Under the pieces are notes generated by a model that was not told the DNA's origin, did no database searches, and saw only the letters and a list, made by a program, of their open reading frames with translations. Of a stretch of 64,000 bases of DNA, positions 16,775-25,530 are shown piece by piece. The stretch covers positions 1 to 64,000 of the forward strand of contig JAGHUD010000021.1 of assembly GCA_018065005.1 (NCBI GenBank), in the 5' to 3' direction. Source of the stretch: Candidatus Physcousia equi. GTDB lineage: Bacteria > Bacteroidota > Bacteroidia > Bacteroidales > Bacteroidaceae. The position numbers and the translations under genes are program-made. How positions within the stretch are numbered: the stretch's first letter is position 1; every line of letters begins with the position of its first letter.

Positions 16775-16806
16775 AGAGGGTGTCAATAAAGGCATCCTCT
16801 TTTTTG
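16775..16806 (+). terminator. Terminator of the lysis operon
   Basis: AGAGGGTG (16775-16782) pairs with CATCCTCT (16793-16800) with one G-T pair and a ten-base loop, then a T run. It starts 18 bp after the endolysin stop. Confidence 0.78.
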
Positions 16807-16810
16807 TGTC

Positions 16811-16854
16811 TATAAAAAAGGGAGGCAGCACAGCACAGATACACGCTACCTCCC
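16811..16854 (-). terminator. Opposing terminator-like hairpin
   Basis: GGGAGGcAGC (16820-16829) pairs with GCTaCCTCCC (16845-16854). Read on the minus strand it is followed by TTTTTTAT, so it would block minus-strand transcripts from running into the lysis genes. Confidence 0.6.
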
Positions 16855-17070
16855 GAAACACCGCTCAGCCACACTTCTCATCTACTCATTGCGGTGTTCT
16901 AATATAGGTTACTCATAACTTTAGAAAATGTTGCATTTCAATTGCGAATTCTTTGCGGATTAATTGTGGAAAATAATTGAACCAAAAATAAAATGTGTTA
17001 ATGTGTTGTTGTGCAACGTGTTGGGAGTGTGTTTTACGGGTTTTTGCCATACAAATGTTATACAAAACCG

Positions 17071-17298
17071 ATACATTTGTATTACTTTTGAAATACATTT
17101 GTATAACTTTTGAATTACTTGAGTAATACATTTGTATAACTTTTGTACGAAAAATGGCTGTTTTTGGCAAAATCTAAGGTGAAAAGGGCACGAAAACACC
17201 CATCTCTTACCCCAGAAATCATACAAAATGGATACAAATGTATAACTTTTGTAATTCAAATGCAATACAAATGTATAACTTTTGTAATACAAATGTAT
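17071..17298. repeat. Six-site mirror-symmetric repeat array
   Basis: The 12-mer ATACATTTGTAT occurs at 17071, 17093 and 17126, and its reverse complement ATACAAATGTAT at 17232, 17265 and 17287. All six are exact. Spacings are 22 and 33 bp on the left and 33 and 22 bp on the right, so all three pairs share one centre at 17184.5. Five of the six sites are followed by (A/T)ACTTTTG in the same direct orientation. TTTTGTA (17141-17147) and TACAAAA (17222-17228) are also placed symmetrically. Multiples of 11 bp put sites on the same face of the helix. This looks like a binding array for a dimeric protein. Confidence 0.8.
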
Positions 17299-17310
17299 AG
17301 GTTCGCGCGT

Positions 17311-17424
17311 GCGCATAATGCGCGAGGGTACATGCGCGTACGCAGGGTTGAGTTATATATAAGCTTATATATATATTATATTTACGAACTCTAAAGAGTT
17401 CTTTGTAAAAAGCAAGCTTTTTAC
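17311..17424. repeat. Cluster of short palindromes
   Basis: Five inverted repeats lie nearly end to end: GCGCAT-A-ATGCGC (17311-17323), GCGTACGC (17336-17343), a perfect 20-bp AT palindrome centred on AAGCTT (17354-17373), GAACTCT-AA-AGAGTTC (17386-17401) and GTAAAAAGC-AA-GCTTTTTAC (17405-17424). None has a T tail like a terminator. They lie between the six-site array and the integrase terminator and may be operators or recombination sites. Confidence 0.65.
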
Positions 17425-17492
17425 TCTCATAGGCTGACTGCGTGTGCGTGTGTGCGCGTATAGGCATGTATTTGGCACTTTTATAGGCAAAC

Positions 17493-17521
17493 AAAAAGAG
17501 TCGGGGAACCACCCCCGACTC
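17493..17521 (-). terminator. Integrase terminator
   Basis: GAGTCGGGG (17498-17506) pairs with CCCCGACTC (17513-17521). On the minus strand the stem runs into TTTTT, 30 bp after the integrase stop codon. Confidence 0.82.
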
Positions 17522-17551
17522 AACAAGTCAAACCACAAATCAAAGTTAGGA

Positions 17552-18763
17552 CTAACAATGTTCATGATTTGGCTGCAAAGGTACGCAATTTCTCAGAGAT
17601 AAGCAAACTTTTTGTACTGCTTCTGTTGCAAGTTCCGGTGTAACATAGCAATAGTTGTATGTACTTGTACCTTTGGTGTCCAACTTATGTCCAAGAATGA
17701 AGTCTATGATGTTGGTTGATATTCCAAGTTCGAGTGCGTGTTGTGAGAATGATTTCCTGGCAGAGTAGAAGATGAGCCTCTTGATACCGAGTTCCTGCGC
17801 TATGCGTCTCATGTTATAGTCAAAAACTTGGTGGAAGTTTCTATCCCTGGCACCACATTTCTTGAACAAGTAGCCATCCTCACGCTTATACTTGTTGATG
17901 AGTTCAAGAGCCTCATCGGGCATATCGAACTCAACGTACTTGTTTACCTTGACTCTATTCTCTGTCTTTGAGCGTTCATACACAAGATGAGTTTTGTTCT
18001 CGTTGAAATTGATACGAAGAAGATCTATCACGTTAATACCACCAAGATAGTACGACAGCATAAACACGTCTCTTGTTAGGCTACGGCTCTTTGTATGGAA
18101 GGTATGGTCGCGAATCCTCGCCACTTCTTCGACACTCAACCATGAGTCTCGTACTTGCTGTTCTGGGAACTGGTAGCCAAACCAAGGGTCAGCCTTGAAC
18201 GGAATGTACATACACTTTTGTGCGAAGAAGTATAGCATCATCAGGAATATCTGCTTACTGCGTATTGTAGATGACGAATTACCGAGTTCTGATAGATGCT
18301 TATCAAGCCCGATAATGGTAGAATAGCTCACGTTCTCCATCAGGAACGAGTCACCGAGATAGTTGAGTATGCTCCTCATCTTTGCGTCATAGTTTACAAG
18401 TGATGAGGCTTTGATTGTCTTGACAGACTTGTATTCCTCGTAGATCGAGCGAATAGTGCGATGGTGGAACCTGTCATGGTCCTTGAGTTGTGCCACCAGT
18501 TCTTCACATGTTAGAGACTCCACAAAGCCGAGGTTATCGAGTGCCCCCTGGTACTTATCGAGCAAGCCTCTCAGCTTGACGTTTTTGATTGCTGAGTCTG
18601 GACGCTTCACTATGCGTCCGTCCTTAAACTCCTTGTCGGAGTCGATAGTGATGTCCGTTACTATGTATCGTGTCTTTGAGTTATGAGATACAGCGATACG
18701 AATCTTGTGTTTGCCCCCCTTTAGAACCTTTGCGGGGACAATAACTGCGCTAAGATTTGCCAT
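17552..18763 (-). CDS. Tyrosine-type phage integrase
   Basis: This 403-residue site-specific recombinase integrates and excises the prophage. The start chosen is the ATG at 18763 (MANLSAVIVPAKV), which begins the usual Bacteroidetes integrase arm-binding domain; the open frame extends 23 codons further but includes repeated operator-like DNA. Middle region: SAM-like core-binding domain (about 85-185). Catalytic domain: DVFMLSYYLGG (box I area), a Lys in the SKTENR beta-hairpin, the R-x-x-R-type helix ARKSFSQHALELG, an HKLDT segment near FILGHK, and Tyr in STYNYCYV. It faces the other phage genes and lies at the prophage edge. Confidence 0.88.
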   Translation of the reverse strand: MANLSAVIVPAKVLKGGKHKIRIAVSHNSKTRYIVTDITIDSDKEFKDGRIVKRPDSAIKNVKLRGLLDKYQGALDNLGFVESLTCEELVAQLKDHDRFHHRTIRSIYEEYKSVKTIKASSLVNYDAKMRSILNYLGDSFLMENVSYSTIIGLDKHLSELGNSSSTIRSKQIFLMMLYFFAQKCMYIPFKADPWFGYQFPEQQVRDSWLSVEEVARIRDHTFHTKSRSLTRDVFMLSYYLGGINVIDLLRINFNENKTHLVYERSKTENRVKVNKYVEFDMPDEALELINKYKREDGYLFKKCGARDRNFHQVFDYNMRRIAQELGIKRLIFYSARKSFSQHALELGISTNIIDFILGHKLDTKGTSTYNYCYVTPELATEAVQKVCLSLRNCVPLQPNHEHC

Positions 18764-19581
18764 AATTTTGCGACAATAAAAAGTAAATGTTTTCGGGAAA
18801 AGGACTATTTTTCGACAATACGAGAAAGTCACTTTTGACCCAGTTTTGTTAATGGTTACTCTCTAAAGTCCCTGATGTTGCGCATGTTTCAGTTAATTAG
18901 GGCAGATTTTATTGCAGATATAGAGAATATTTTTCAAAGAAAAAAATTTTTTTTGTTCATTTCTTGCAAAATTTAACAGTGCAGGCTTGCCCAGAAGCTC
19001 CACCTCCCTGTCGCTTTCCTCTTGTGCCGAGTATACCGTGCCATCGTAGCACGCCTTTTTGAGGCACCCACGTCTGATGCTGTCTTTTAGTGCATGAGAT
19101 GTCAAAAAGAAAGTTTATGCATGGTTTTCTGTTGCAAAATGACATGTTTTGAAAGCTCGCTTGCGCTGCGCAAAGAGCGAAAAAATGGCGGTTTTTGACG
19201 AAAAAAATGTCGCTGCTGCATCTCCGGAAAATTTCTGCTCGAGGAATTTTCAGTTTCTGCTGCAGAAAATCTCTTTTTCTGCAGCAGAAACCAAGCGTTT
19301 CCGGTGCAGAAAAAAACAGAAAATCGGGCATAAATTTCAGTTTTCCTTCGCAGGGCGAAATGCTAACTTTCAGAAAATCAGTATGTGGTTTTCTGTGGCG
19401 ATGGCATAAAACAGCATGCACGAATGACGGTCTTCTCCCGTTCGCGCGATTCTCGTGCAGAAATGAAATAACAAAATGAAAACAGAAATGCAGGTATTGC
19501 TTGCAAAATGAAATAATGGGAAATGGCGGAAAAGCCCTCCATCCCCCCATCATGCGCCACGCTGTGCGCTATGCGTCCGTT
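18764..19581. other. Prophage-host junction region without genes
   Basis: No credible gene. The first part, up to about 18.9 kb, is the integrase upstream region, with CGACAATA repeated at 18771-18778 and 18813-18820 in the same orientation, possibly an operator. An AT-rich tract follows (18921-18990). From about 19.1 kb the DNA is host-like, with a palindromic repeat element at 19.2-19.4 kb. The attachment site (attR) should lie here, but cannot be named without the other end. No tRNA gene is present to serve as a target. Confidence 0.5.
19252..19290. repeat. Palindromic intergenic repeat, copy 1
   Basis: A perfect inverted repeat has 16-nt arms, GTTTCTGCTGCAGAAA (19252-19267) and its reverse complement (19275-19290), with a 7-nt spacer. 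Each arm is itself an odd palindrome (TTTCTGC-N-GCAGAAA). Related half-sites (TTTCTGC, TGCAGAAA) occur on both sides from 19231 to 19312, and TCGGGCATAAATTTC follows near 19324. A similar element is found at 50344-50460. Confidence 0.75.
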
Positions 19582-20379
19582 TCACTTTCCCCACGCCTGT
19601 CGCTCTTTTTCGAGGGCGTCGAAATCCTTCATGCGCAGGACGAACGAGTTGGTGAGGTAGCGTTGCTTCACCACTGGGTTCTCTGCCAGTTCCTGTGGCT
19701 TGCCTTTGAAGAGAATCTGTCCTTCGAAGAGCATGTAGGCACGGTCGGTGATGCAGAGCGTCTCCTCGACGTTGTGGTCGGTGATGAGCACACCGATGTT
19801 CTTCTGCTTCAGTTTCCAGACGATGAACTGAATGTCCTCCACAGCAATGGGGTCGACACCGGCAAATGGCTCGTCGAGCATGATAAACTTAGGGTCGATG
19901 GCGAGGCAGCGTGCAATCTCTGTTCGGCGTCGTTCGCCGCCCGATAGGCGGTCGCCGTTGTTCTTGCGCACATGTCCCAATCTGAACTCCTCGATGAGGC
20001 TTTCCAGTTTTTGCTTCTGATAGTCTTTGGGCTTCCCCGTCAGCTCGAGCACGGCACGTATGTTGTCCTCAACCGACATCTTCCGGAAGACGCTTGCCTC
20101 CTGTGCCAGGTAGCCGATGCCCAGTCGTGCACGCTTGTAGACGGGAAACTTGGTGATCTCCTGTTCGCCCAGATAGATGTGGCCAGCGTTGGGCACGACA
20201 AGTCCGGTAGTCATGTAGAAAGAAGTGGTCTTGCCCGCACCATTGGGCCCGAGCAGTCCGACAATTTCTCCTTGTCTGACGTTGAAACTCACGTTGTTGA
20301 CCACCGTGCGCTTTCCGTATGTCTTGACGAGTCCCTCGCTGCGCAGTTCAAGCGTTTGCTGTCCGTTGTCCATAGTCAT
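19582..20379 (-). CDS. lptB: LptB-type ABC ATPase, LPS export
   Basis: This 265-residue ABC ATPase starts at the ATG at 20379 (MTMDNGQQ). Walker A is GPNGAGKT at 44-51, the signature is LSGGERRR, Walker B is FIMLDEP, and the H-loop is ITDHNVEE. The sequence [18 protein letters not shown] and the D-loop FAGVDPIAV are characteristic of LptB, the cytoplasmic ATPase that drives lipopolysaccharide from the inner to the outer membrane with LptFG. A C-terminal extension follows KQRYLTNSF. It is divergent from mlaE, with about 95 bp of shared regulatory DNA. Confidence 0.88.
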   Translation of the reverse strand: MTMDNGQQTLELRSEGLVKTYGKRTVVNNVSFNVRQGEIVGLLGPNGAGKTTSFYMTTGLVVPNAGHIYLGEQEITKFPVYKRARLGIGYLAQEASVFRKMSVEDNIRAVLELTGKPKDYQKQKLESLIEEFRLGHVRKNNGDRLSGGERRRTEIARCLAIDPKFIMLDEPFAGVDPIAVEDIQFIVWKLKQKNIGVLITDHNVEETLCITDRAYMLFEGQILFKGKPQELAENPVVKQRYLTNSFVLRMKDFDALEKERQAWGK

Positions 20380-20394
20380 TGTCAAATTTCTGTG

Positions 20395-20402
20395 CAAAAG
20401 TA
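20395..20402 (-). promoter_or_regulatory. Possible lptB promoter
   Basis: On the minus strand this reads TACTTTTG, matching TAnnTTTG, 16 bp before the chosen LptB start. No clear -33 box is seen. Confidence 0.4.
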
Positions 20403-20445
20403 TAAAAAAATCTCCAATCCGGTCGATGTTTTGCCATAAAATATG

Positions 20446-20453
20446 TATCTTTG
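20446..20453 (+). promoter_or_regulatory. Possible mlaE promoter
   Basis: TATCTTTG lies 21 bp before the mlaE start. The nearest TTTG upstream is at a 12-bp gap, too short for a normal -33 box. Confidence 0.45.
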
Positions 20454-20474
20454 CGTGCAAAAACTTGTTGATAA

Positions 20475-21218
20475 ATGATACTACAAAAGAGTCTCAGCCA
20501 GTTTGGTGCGTATTTGATGCTGATGGGCAAGACCTTTCAGCGTCCCGACCGCATGCGCATGTTCTTCAAGCAATATGTCAAGGAGATGCACGGGCTCGGA
20601 GTGGGCAGCATAGGCATCGTCTTGCTAATCTCCTTTTTCATCGGTGCGGTCATCTGCATCCAGATGAAGGTGAATGTGGCATCCGCCTGGATGCCAAGAT
20701 TCGTGACGGGCTACACCACGCGAGAAATCATGCTCCTGGAGTTTTCTTCCAGCATCATGTGTCTCATTCTGGCGGGCAAGGTGGGGTCCAACATCGCATC
20801 TGAATTGGGCACCATGCGGGTGACGCAACAAATCGACGCGATGGAAATCATGGGTGTGAACTCCGCCTCGTTCCTCATCTTGCCCAAGATTCTTGGACTC
20901 ATCACCATCGTGCCTTGCCTCGTCATCTTCAGCTATGCCACCGGTATGCTGGGCGCCTACGCACCAGCCCTCATGGGCATCATCACGCCAGACGACCTCA
21001 CCTATGGTCTGCTGCATGACTTCAATCGGTGGTATCTCTGGATGGGCATCATCAAGAGCATCTTCTTTGCCTTCATCATCGCCAGCGTGTCGAGCTTCTT
21101 TGGCTATAACGTCAAGGGCGGTTCGCTCAATGTGGGGCGTGCCAGCACGAATGCCGTCGTGTCGAGCAGTGTGCTCATTCTCTTTGCAGACATCTTCCTA
21201 ACAAGCCTCCTCTCATGA
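20475..21218 (+). CDS. mlaE: MlaE-type lipid-transport permease
   Basis: This 247-residue inner-membrane permease of the Mla system moves phospholipid between membranes. The MlaE family pattern is clear: an amphipathic N-terminus, a first hydrophobic block [17 protein letters not shown], the conserved [19 protein letters not shown] loop that couples to the ATPase, then several more membrane helices. The stop overlaps the ATPase start (ATGA), so the two form a coupled pair. The substrate-binding MlaD partner is not in the window. Confidence 0.87.
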   Translation: MILQKSLSQFGAYLMLMGKTFQRPDRMRMFFKQYVKEMHGLGVGSIGIVLLISFFIGAVICIQMKVNVASAWMPRFVTGYTTREIMLLEFSSSIMCLILAGKVGSNIASELGTMRVTQQIDAMEIMGVNSASFLILPKILGLITIVPCLVIFSYATGMLGAYAPALMGIITPDDLTYGLLHDFNRWYLWMGIIKSIFFAFIIASVSSFFGYNVKGGSLNVGRASTNAVVSSSVLILFADIFLTSLLS

Positions 21219-21967
21219 TACAGGTTATTGACATAAGAAAACAGTTTGACGACCGTGAAGTGCTCAAGGGCATCACAGCGGACTTTCGGGATGGACAGTG
21301 CAACCTCATCATCGGACAGAGTGGAGCCGGAAAAACGGTGCTCATGAGTTGCATCATCGGACTCTTTAGGCCTACCTCCGGACAGGTGTTCTACGACGAC
21401 CGCGACATGGTGCAGATGAACCTCAAAGAGTGGAAACTGCTGCGACGCGAGGTGGGCATGCTCTTTCAGGGGTCTGCCCTTTTTGACTCGATGACGGTGC
21501 TCGAGAATGTGCGTTTCCCGCTCGACATGTTCTCCAAGGCAAGCGAACGGGAGCGCAACGAACGTGCCATGTTTTGCCTCGAACGTGTCAATCTCGGCGA
21601 AGCGGCTGCAAAGTATCCCGGAGAAATATCCGGTGGCATGCAGAAGCGTGCCGCCATTGCACGCGCCATCTCGCTCAACCCGAAATATCTCTTTTGTGAC
21701 GAACCGAACTCTGGCCTCGACCCCAAGACGTCGCTCGTCATCGATGAACTCATCCACGGCATCACCCATGAGTTCAACATGACCACCATCATCAACACGC
21801 ACGACATGAACTCGGTGATGGGCATCGGAGAGAACATCGTCTTCATTGCCGATGGAGAAAAGGCATGGCAGGGATCGAAGGATGAGATTATGGGGGCGAC
21901 CAATGAGCGCCTCAACTCGTTTATCTTTGCTTCTGACCTTTTCAAGAAAATCAAATCCAATAAATGA
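21215..21967 (+). CDS. mlaF: MlaF-type ABC ATPase
   Basis: This 250-residue ATPase partners the preceding permease. Walker A is GQSGAGKT (34-41), the Q-loop is MLFQGSALFDSMTVLENV, the signature is SGGMQKR, Walker B is YLFCDEPNSGLDP and the switch His is in NTHDMNSV. The sequence FQGSALFDSMTV is typical of MlaF-type lipid ATPases rather than drug exporters. The fucosidase gene starts only 28 bp after the stop with no visible promoter. Confidence 0.87.
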   Translation: MIQVIDIRKQFDDREVLKGITADFRDGQCNLIIGQSGAGKTVLMSCIIGLFRPTSGQVFYDDRDMVQMNLKEWKLLRREVGMLFQGSALFDSMTVLENVRFPLDMFSKASERERNERAMFCLERVNLGEAAAKYPGEISGGMQKRAAIARAISLNPKYLFCDEPNSGLDPKTSLVIDELIHGITHEFNMTTIINTHDMNSVMGIGENIVFIADGEKAWQGSKDEIMGATNERLNSFIFASDLFKKIKSNK

Positions 21968-21995
21968 TATCACCAATTTTAAACCTTTTAATTGA

Positions 21996-24900
21996 ATGAA
22001 AAAACTACGAATCATTTTTCTTCTATGTGTAGCGCTCCTCGCAAACGCAGCCAGGGCGCTCACCGCTCCTGAGTTTGGCAAGGAGACCTACTACGCCATC
22101 GTGTTCACCAACTCGCAACTGTGGTTTACGGCTGCTGCCAACAATGCCAGCATCACTACGCAGAAAGGCTCTTTCGAGGCGGCTACCGACAAGCAGCTCT
22201 GGAAGTTCGTCGGCACGACCGACAATTTCCAACTCGTCAACAAGGCGGGACAGTATGCCGTCTACACCAACGAACGCATCAAGGCTGGCACGGCACAAGA
22301 TGCAAGCGGATGGTCGCTCAAGGCAACCAACACCTATTATGAACTCAAATGGAACGGTGCTACGGGCGAAAATGCCTACATGAACCAGTGGGGCGGAAAT
22401 GGTGTTGGCAAGGAACTCGGACTTTGGAAGACTGGCGATGGCAACAACCGTTTTGTTATCTATGACCCTGCCAACCCCGATCTCCCCGAGTATAGCTACA
22501 CCGGTGCTGCAAGTTTCACTCCAGAGCACCCCATGACGCTTTGGTATAACCAGCCGGCTACGGCTACCGGAGTGGAGAACATCTGGATGGAGTATTCGCT
22601 GCCCATCGGTAACGGATTCCTCGGAGCCAGCCTCTTCGGCGGTGTGAAGAAGGACGAGATACAGTTCAACGAAAAGACACTCTGGCAGGGTGGACCTAAC
22701 GATCTCGGTGGCTATGGAGGCTACAAGAACTTCGGCTCTGTCTTCGTGGAGGACCGTTCGGGCGAGTATGGCTACACGGCTGACAAGGCATTCACCGACT
22801 ACTGGCGCTCGCTGGACATCCAGAATGGCGTGGCGCGCGTACATTATAAGGATAAGCAAGGCACTACTTCTTTCGACCGCACCTATTTCAGCTCCCTGCC
22901 CGACAGCGTCATCGTTGTGCGCTATAAGGCTAAAGGCGACAAGAAACTCAACCTCCACATCACCATGGAACCCGGCGAAGACCTCACCAATGGCTCGTCG
23001 GCAGAACCTGCTACACGCTATTTCAACAGTTCCTCAATCGGACTTTTCTGCCAGTTCAGCGGTCAGCTCAAGACCGTCAAGTTCTTCGCACGCATGATGA
23101 TTCTCCCCGGAAAAGGTGCGGAGATCGCATTCGATGCCGACAAGGGCATCACGGTGAGCAACACCGACGAGTTGACGCTCTACCTGACCGGGCGCACCAA
23201 CTTCGATGCTGAGGCTGACACACGCTACAACGCACTGCGCAACCTCTCAAGAGAGAGCATCAACCGCCTCAACGACGTCAAGGAGAAGGGCTACGACCAA
23301 GTCTATGCCGACCATGTGGCTGACTTCATGAGCTGGACAGGCAGAGTGGACCTGGACATCCAGGGAGCCTCAAACCGCACTACAGAGGACCTGGTGAAGT
23401 ACTATAACAGCCTCGCTGCGCAGAACAACCTCAGTCTGCTCAACAATCCGGAAGCGAGATTCCTCGAGCAGCTCTACTTTAACTATGGTCGCTATCTCGA
23501 AATCTCATCAAGCCGCGGCTTGGACGTGCCTAATAACTTGCAGGGCATCTGGAACAACAAGGCTAATGCTCCCTGGAACTCGGATATCCACACCAACATC
23601 AACATACAGATGAACTACTGGCCTGCTGAGCCTACTAACCTCTCTGAGTGCCATCTGCCACTCCTCAACTACATCATCAAGAATGCACAGTCCTACAACT
23701 GGCAGCGCGTGGCAAAGGAGAAGGCTGGGGTGAGCCACGGATGGACGGTCTTCACCGAGTCGAACATCTTCGGTGGTATGAGCCAATTTGCCAGCAACTA
23801 CTTCGTGGCTAATGCGTGGTATTGCAGCCACCTCTGGCAGCATTTCCGCTACACACGAGACGAGGCTTTCCTCGCAAAGGCTTTCCCCGTGATGTGGAGC
23901 GCTGCTCAGTTCTGGATGGACCGAATGATCAAGGACCGTGGCTACAACAGCGCAACGGATAACTCGGGATACAAGGGCACACCTTATAAGTTTGAACCCG
24001 ATGGTACCTATGTGGCGCCCAACGAATACTCGCCTGAACAGGACTGGCACAACAAAGAAGACGGTACGGCGCACGCGCAGCAGCTCATCTATGACTTGCT
24101 CCTCAGCGTCAAAAAGTCTACAGAGATCCTCGACCCTGCAGTCACGGGCATGAGCGCAGCTGATATGGCTAAACTGGATGAATACCTCGAAAAGACTGAC
24201 CAGGGTCTGCACACTGAAATCTATACAGCGAGCACCGACATCAACGCAGGATGGACGAACCCACGCAACGACGTGAAGAAGGGCGACGTGATCCTCCGAG
24301 AGTGGAAGTATAGTCCCTATGACGTGACACCCGACGTGGGACACCGTCACATGAGCCACCTCATGGCGCTCTATCCACTCACGCAGATCAATCCTTCGAG
24401 CCCCTATTTCGAACCTGCCGTGAACAGCCTCAAACTGCGCGGTGATGCGGCTACGGGATGGTCTATGGGTTGGAAGGTGAACTGCTGGGCGCGTGCTCTC
24501 GATGGCGATCATGCGCACATCATCATCAAGAACGCACTCCGTCACTCTACCTCATACGGCACAAACCAAGGTGCCGGTGGTGTCTACTACAACCTCTACG
24601 ACTCTCATTCTCCCTTCCAGATTGATGGCAACTTCGGCGTTTGCTCGGGCATTGCTGAAATGCTGCTCCAAAGCCACTCTGATTCGCTGCAGCTCCTCCC
24701 TGCACTGCCCAGCACCTGGCCTGCTGGTCATGTGAAGGGACTCAAGGCTGTGGGTAACTTCGAGGTGGACCAGGAGTGGAGCGCTGGCAAGCTGACAACG
24801 GCTACCATCAAAAGCAACAAGGGCATGACGCTTCCCATCATCTACAAGGGCATTGCTGGTCGCAAGATTACCGATGAGGGGGGCCACGAGGTTAAGTATC

Positions 24901-25109
24901 AGGTGGTGAACGAAAACACCATCGTCATTCCCTCAACCAAGGAAGGCTCGTCCTATACCATCGACATGAGCAAAGAGGCTACGGCCATCCAAAGTGTCCG
25001 TAGTCATGCAAAAGCTGCCCCACGCGCAACCAAGCGTCTCTTGGGCTCCCAAGTCGTTGTGGAGCACGCTGGCAGATTATATTCGGCTGCAGGTGAACTA
25101 CTCAAGTAG
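21996..25109 (+). CDS. GH95 alpha-L-fucosidase, exported
   Basis: This 1037-residue enzyme removes terminal alpha-L-fucose (classically alpha-1,2-linked). A signal peptide occupies residues 1-21 (LLANAARA). Residues about 28-165 form a ricin-like or other beta-trefoil-type accessory domain. From about 180 comes the GH95 catalytic region: [18 protein letters not shown], the [11 protein letters not shown] segment (532-542) with the conserved Asn pair that activates the attacking water, an (alpha/alpha)6 barrel, and [14 protein letters not shown] (877 on). The C-terminus ([18 protein letters not shown]) resembles tails seen on exported Prevotella proteins. A strong terminator follows. It faces the minus-strand glycan locus. 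Confidence 0.9.
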   Translation: MKKLRIIFLLCVALLANAARALTAPEFGKETYYAIVFTNSQLWFTAAANNASITTQKGSFEAATDKQLWKFVGTTDNFQLVNKAGQYAVYTNERIKAGTAQDASGWSLKATNTYYELKWNGATGENAYMNQWGGNGVGKELGLWKTGDGNNRFVIYDPANPDLPEYSYTGAASFTPEHPMTLWYNQPATATGVENIWMEYSLPIGNGFLGASLFGGVKKDEIQFNEKTLWQGGPNDLGGYGGYKNFGSVFVEDRSGEYGYTADKAFTDYWRSLDIQNGVARVHYKDKQGTTSFDRTYFSSLPDSVIVVRYKAKGDKKLNLHITMEPGEDLTNGSSAEPATRYFNSSSIGLFCQFSGQLKTVKFFARMMILPGKGAEIAFDADKGITVSNTDELTLYLTGRTNFDAEADTRYNALRNLSRESINRLNDVKEKGYDQVYADHVADFMSWTGRVDLDIQGASNRTTEDLVKYYNSLAAQNNLSLLNNPEARFLEQLYFNYGRYLEISSSRGLDVPNNLQGIWNNKANAPWNSDIHTNINIQMNYWPAEPTNLSECHLPLLNYIIKNAQSYNWQRVAKEKAGVSHGWTVFTESNIFGGMSQFASNYFVANAWYCSHLWQHFRYTRDEAFLAKAFPVMWSAAQFWMDRMIKDRGYNSATDNSGYKGTPYKFEPDGTYVAPNEYSPEQDWHNKEDGTAHAQQLIYDLLLSVKKSTEILDPAVTGMSAADMAKLDEYLEKTDQGLHTEIYTASTDINAGWTNPRNDVKKGDVILREWKYSPYDVTPDVGHRHMSHLMALYPLTQINPSSPYFEPAVNSLKLRGDAATGWSMGWKVNCWARALDGDHAHIIIKNALRHSTSYGTNQGAGGVYYNLYDSHSPFQIDGNFGVCSGIAEMLLQSHSDSLQLLPALPSTWPAGHVKGLKAVGNFEVDQEWSAGKLTTATIKSNKGMTLPIIYKGIAGRKITDEGGHEVKYQVVNENTIVIPSTKEGSSYTIDMSKEATAIQSVRSHAKAAPRATKRLLGSQVVVEHAGRLYSAAGELLK

Positions 25110-25135
25110 TCGTAGCCTCGTGGCTTAATCAACAT

Positions 25136-25184
25136 AATGCCTCCAACTTCTGGCTGTTCGACCAGAGGTTGGAGGCATTTCTTT
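25136..25184 (+). terminator. Terminator of the GH95 gene
   Basis: An 18-bp stem (25136-25153 with 25162-25179, one G-T pair) with an 8-nt loop is followed by TTTCTTT. Confidence 0.85.
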
Positions 25185-25418
25185 AGGCCATGCTCTGCCA
25201 CGAAGCAAGCATGGCTTTTTGCGTATGCGATTCTTCGGATTAGCGCCCTTCACAGTGCCAAGGACACGCCCATCTTGCGTGTGCAGTGACGTCTAAAGCA
25301 GATTCCCCTCACGGTATCCGTTTTGATGAACGTAATCGTCACGCAACCATAGCCTATGCTTGGCTCGTTTTACTTTGTACAATGTGTTTCGCCTCTTATG
25401 ACTGCTTGGGGAGTAGAC

Positions 25419-25453
25419 AAAAAAAGCGTGGCATCTGATTTGGATGCCACGCT
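25419..25453 (-). terminator. Terminator of the GH29-GEVED operon
   Basis: AGCGTGGCATC (25425-25435) pairs with GATGCCACGCT (25443-25453). On the minus strand a T7 run follows the stem. Confidence 0.83.
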
Positions 25454-25530
25454 CGTTCATGGGGTTGTCACGCCACGCAACCTCGTTACTTGTGTGTAAA
25501 TTGGTTAGGGGGCGACGTTTCTGATTGCGT

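Larger units (their letters stand above)
16757..17551. other. Non-coding control region between lysis genes and integrase
   Basis: No credible gene lies in these 795 bp; the open frames are by-products of repeats. The region holds, in order: a plus-strand terminator, a minus-strand terminator-like hairpin, an AT-rich stretch, a six-site repeat array (17071-17298), a GC-rich palindromic patch, a set of AT-rich palindromes (17354-17424) and the integrase terminator. Such density of repeats and inverted repeats suggests protein-binding control DNA: integrase/excisionase sites, a repressor operator or a replication origin. The choice among these is open. Confidence 0.6.
1..18900. mobile_element. 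Prophage, right part (left end outside the window)
   Basis: The plus-strand genes from 176 to 16756 form a phage late module (tail/baseplate, giant fibre, DGR, holin, endolysin). A minus-strand tyrosine integrase ends at the right edge. Host envelope genes start at 19582. The right edge is placed only roughly, between the integrase start (18763) and about 19.0 kb, because the left attachment site is not in the window for comparison. No head, packaging or replication genes are visible, so they presumably lie upstream. Whether the element is still active cannot be told, but every visible gene is intact. Confidence 0.82.
25110..25530. other. Convergent intergenic region
   Basis: This 421-bp spacer lies between the converging GH95 and GEVED genes. 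It holds one terminator for each side and nothing else recognisable. Confidence 0.6.

Noticed and set aside
17071-17298. CRISPR array
   Set aside because: The repeats are only 12-20 bp, spacings are 22 and 33 bp with no unique spacers of constant length, and no cas gene is near.
1-18900. Mu-like transposable prophage (as in Hankyphage, which also carries a DGR)
   Set aside because: A tyrosine integrase is present and no MuA/MuB-type transposase is seen in the window.
18957-19553. Open frames on both strands between integrase and lptB
   Set aside because: Their translations are driven by the palindromic repeat (repeated FCCRKR/LQQK-type peptides) and show no domain.
22023-22958. Long minus-strand frame within the GH95 gene
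   Set aside because: It lies fully inside a clear enzyme gene and has no recognisable motif. The same holds for other long frames opposite mlaF, the aminotransferase, map and ftsY.
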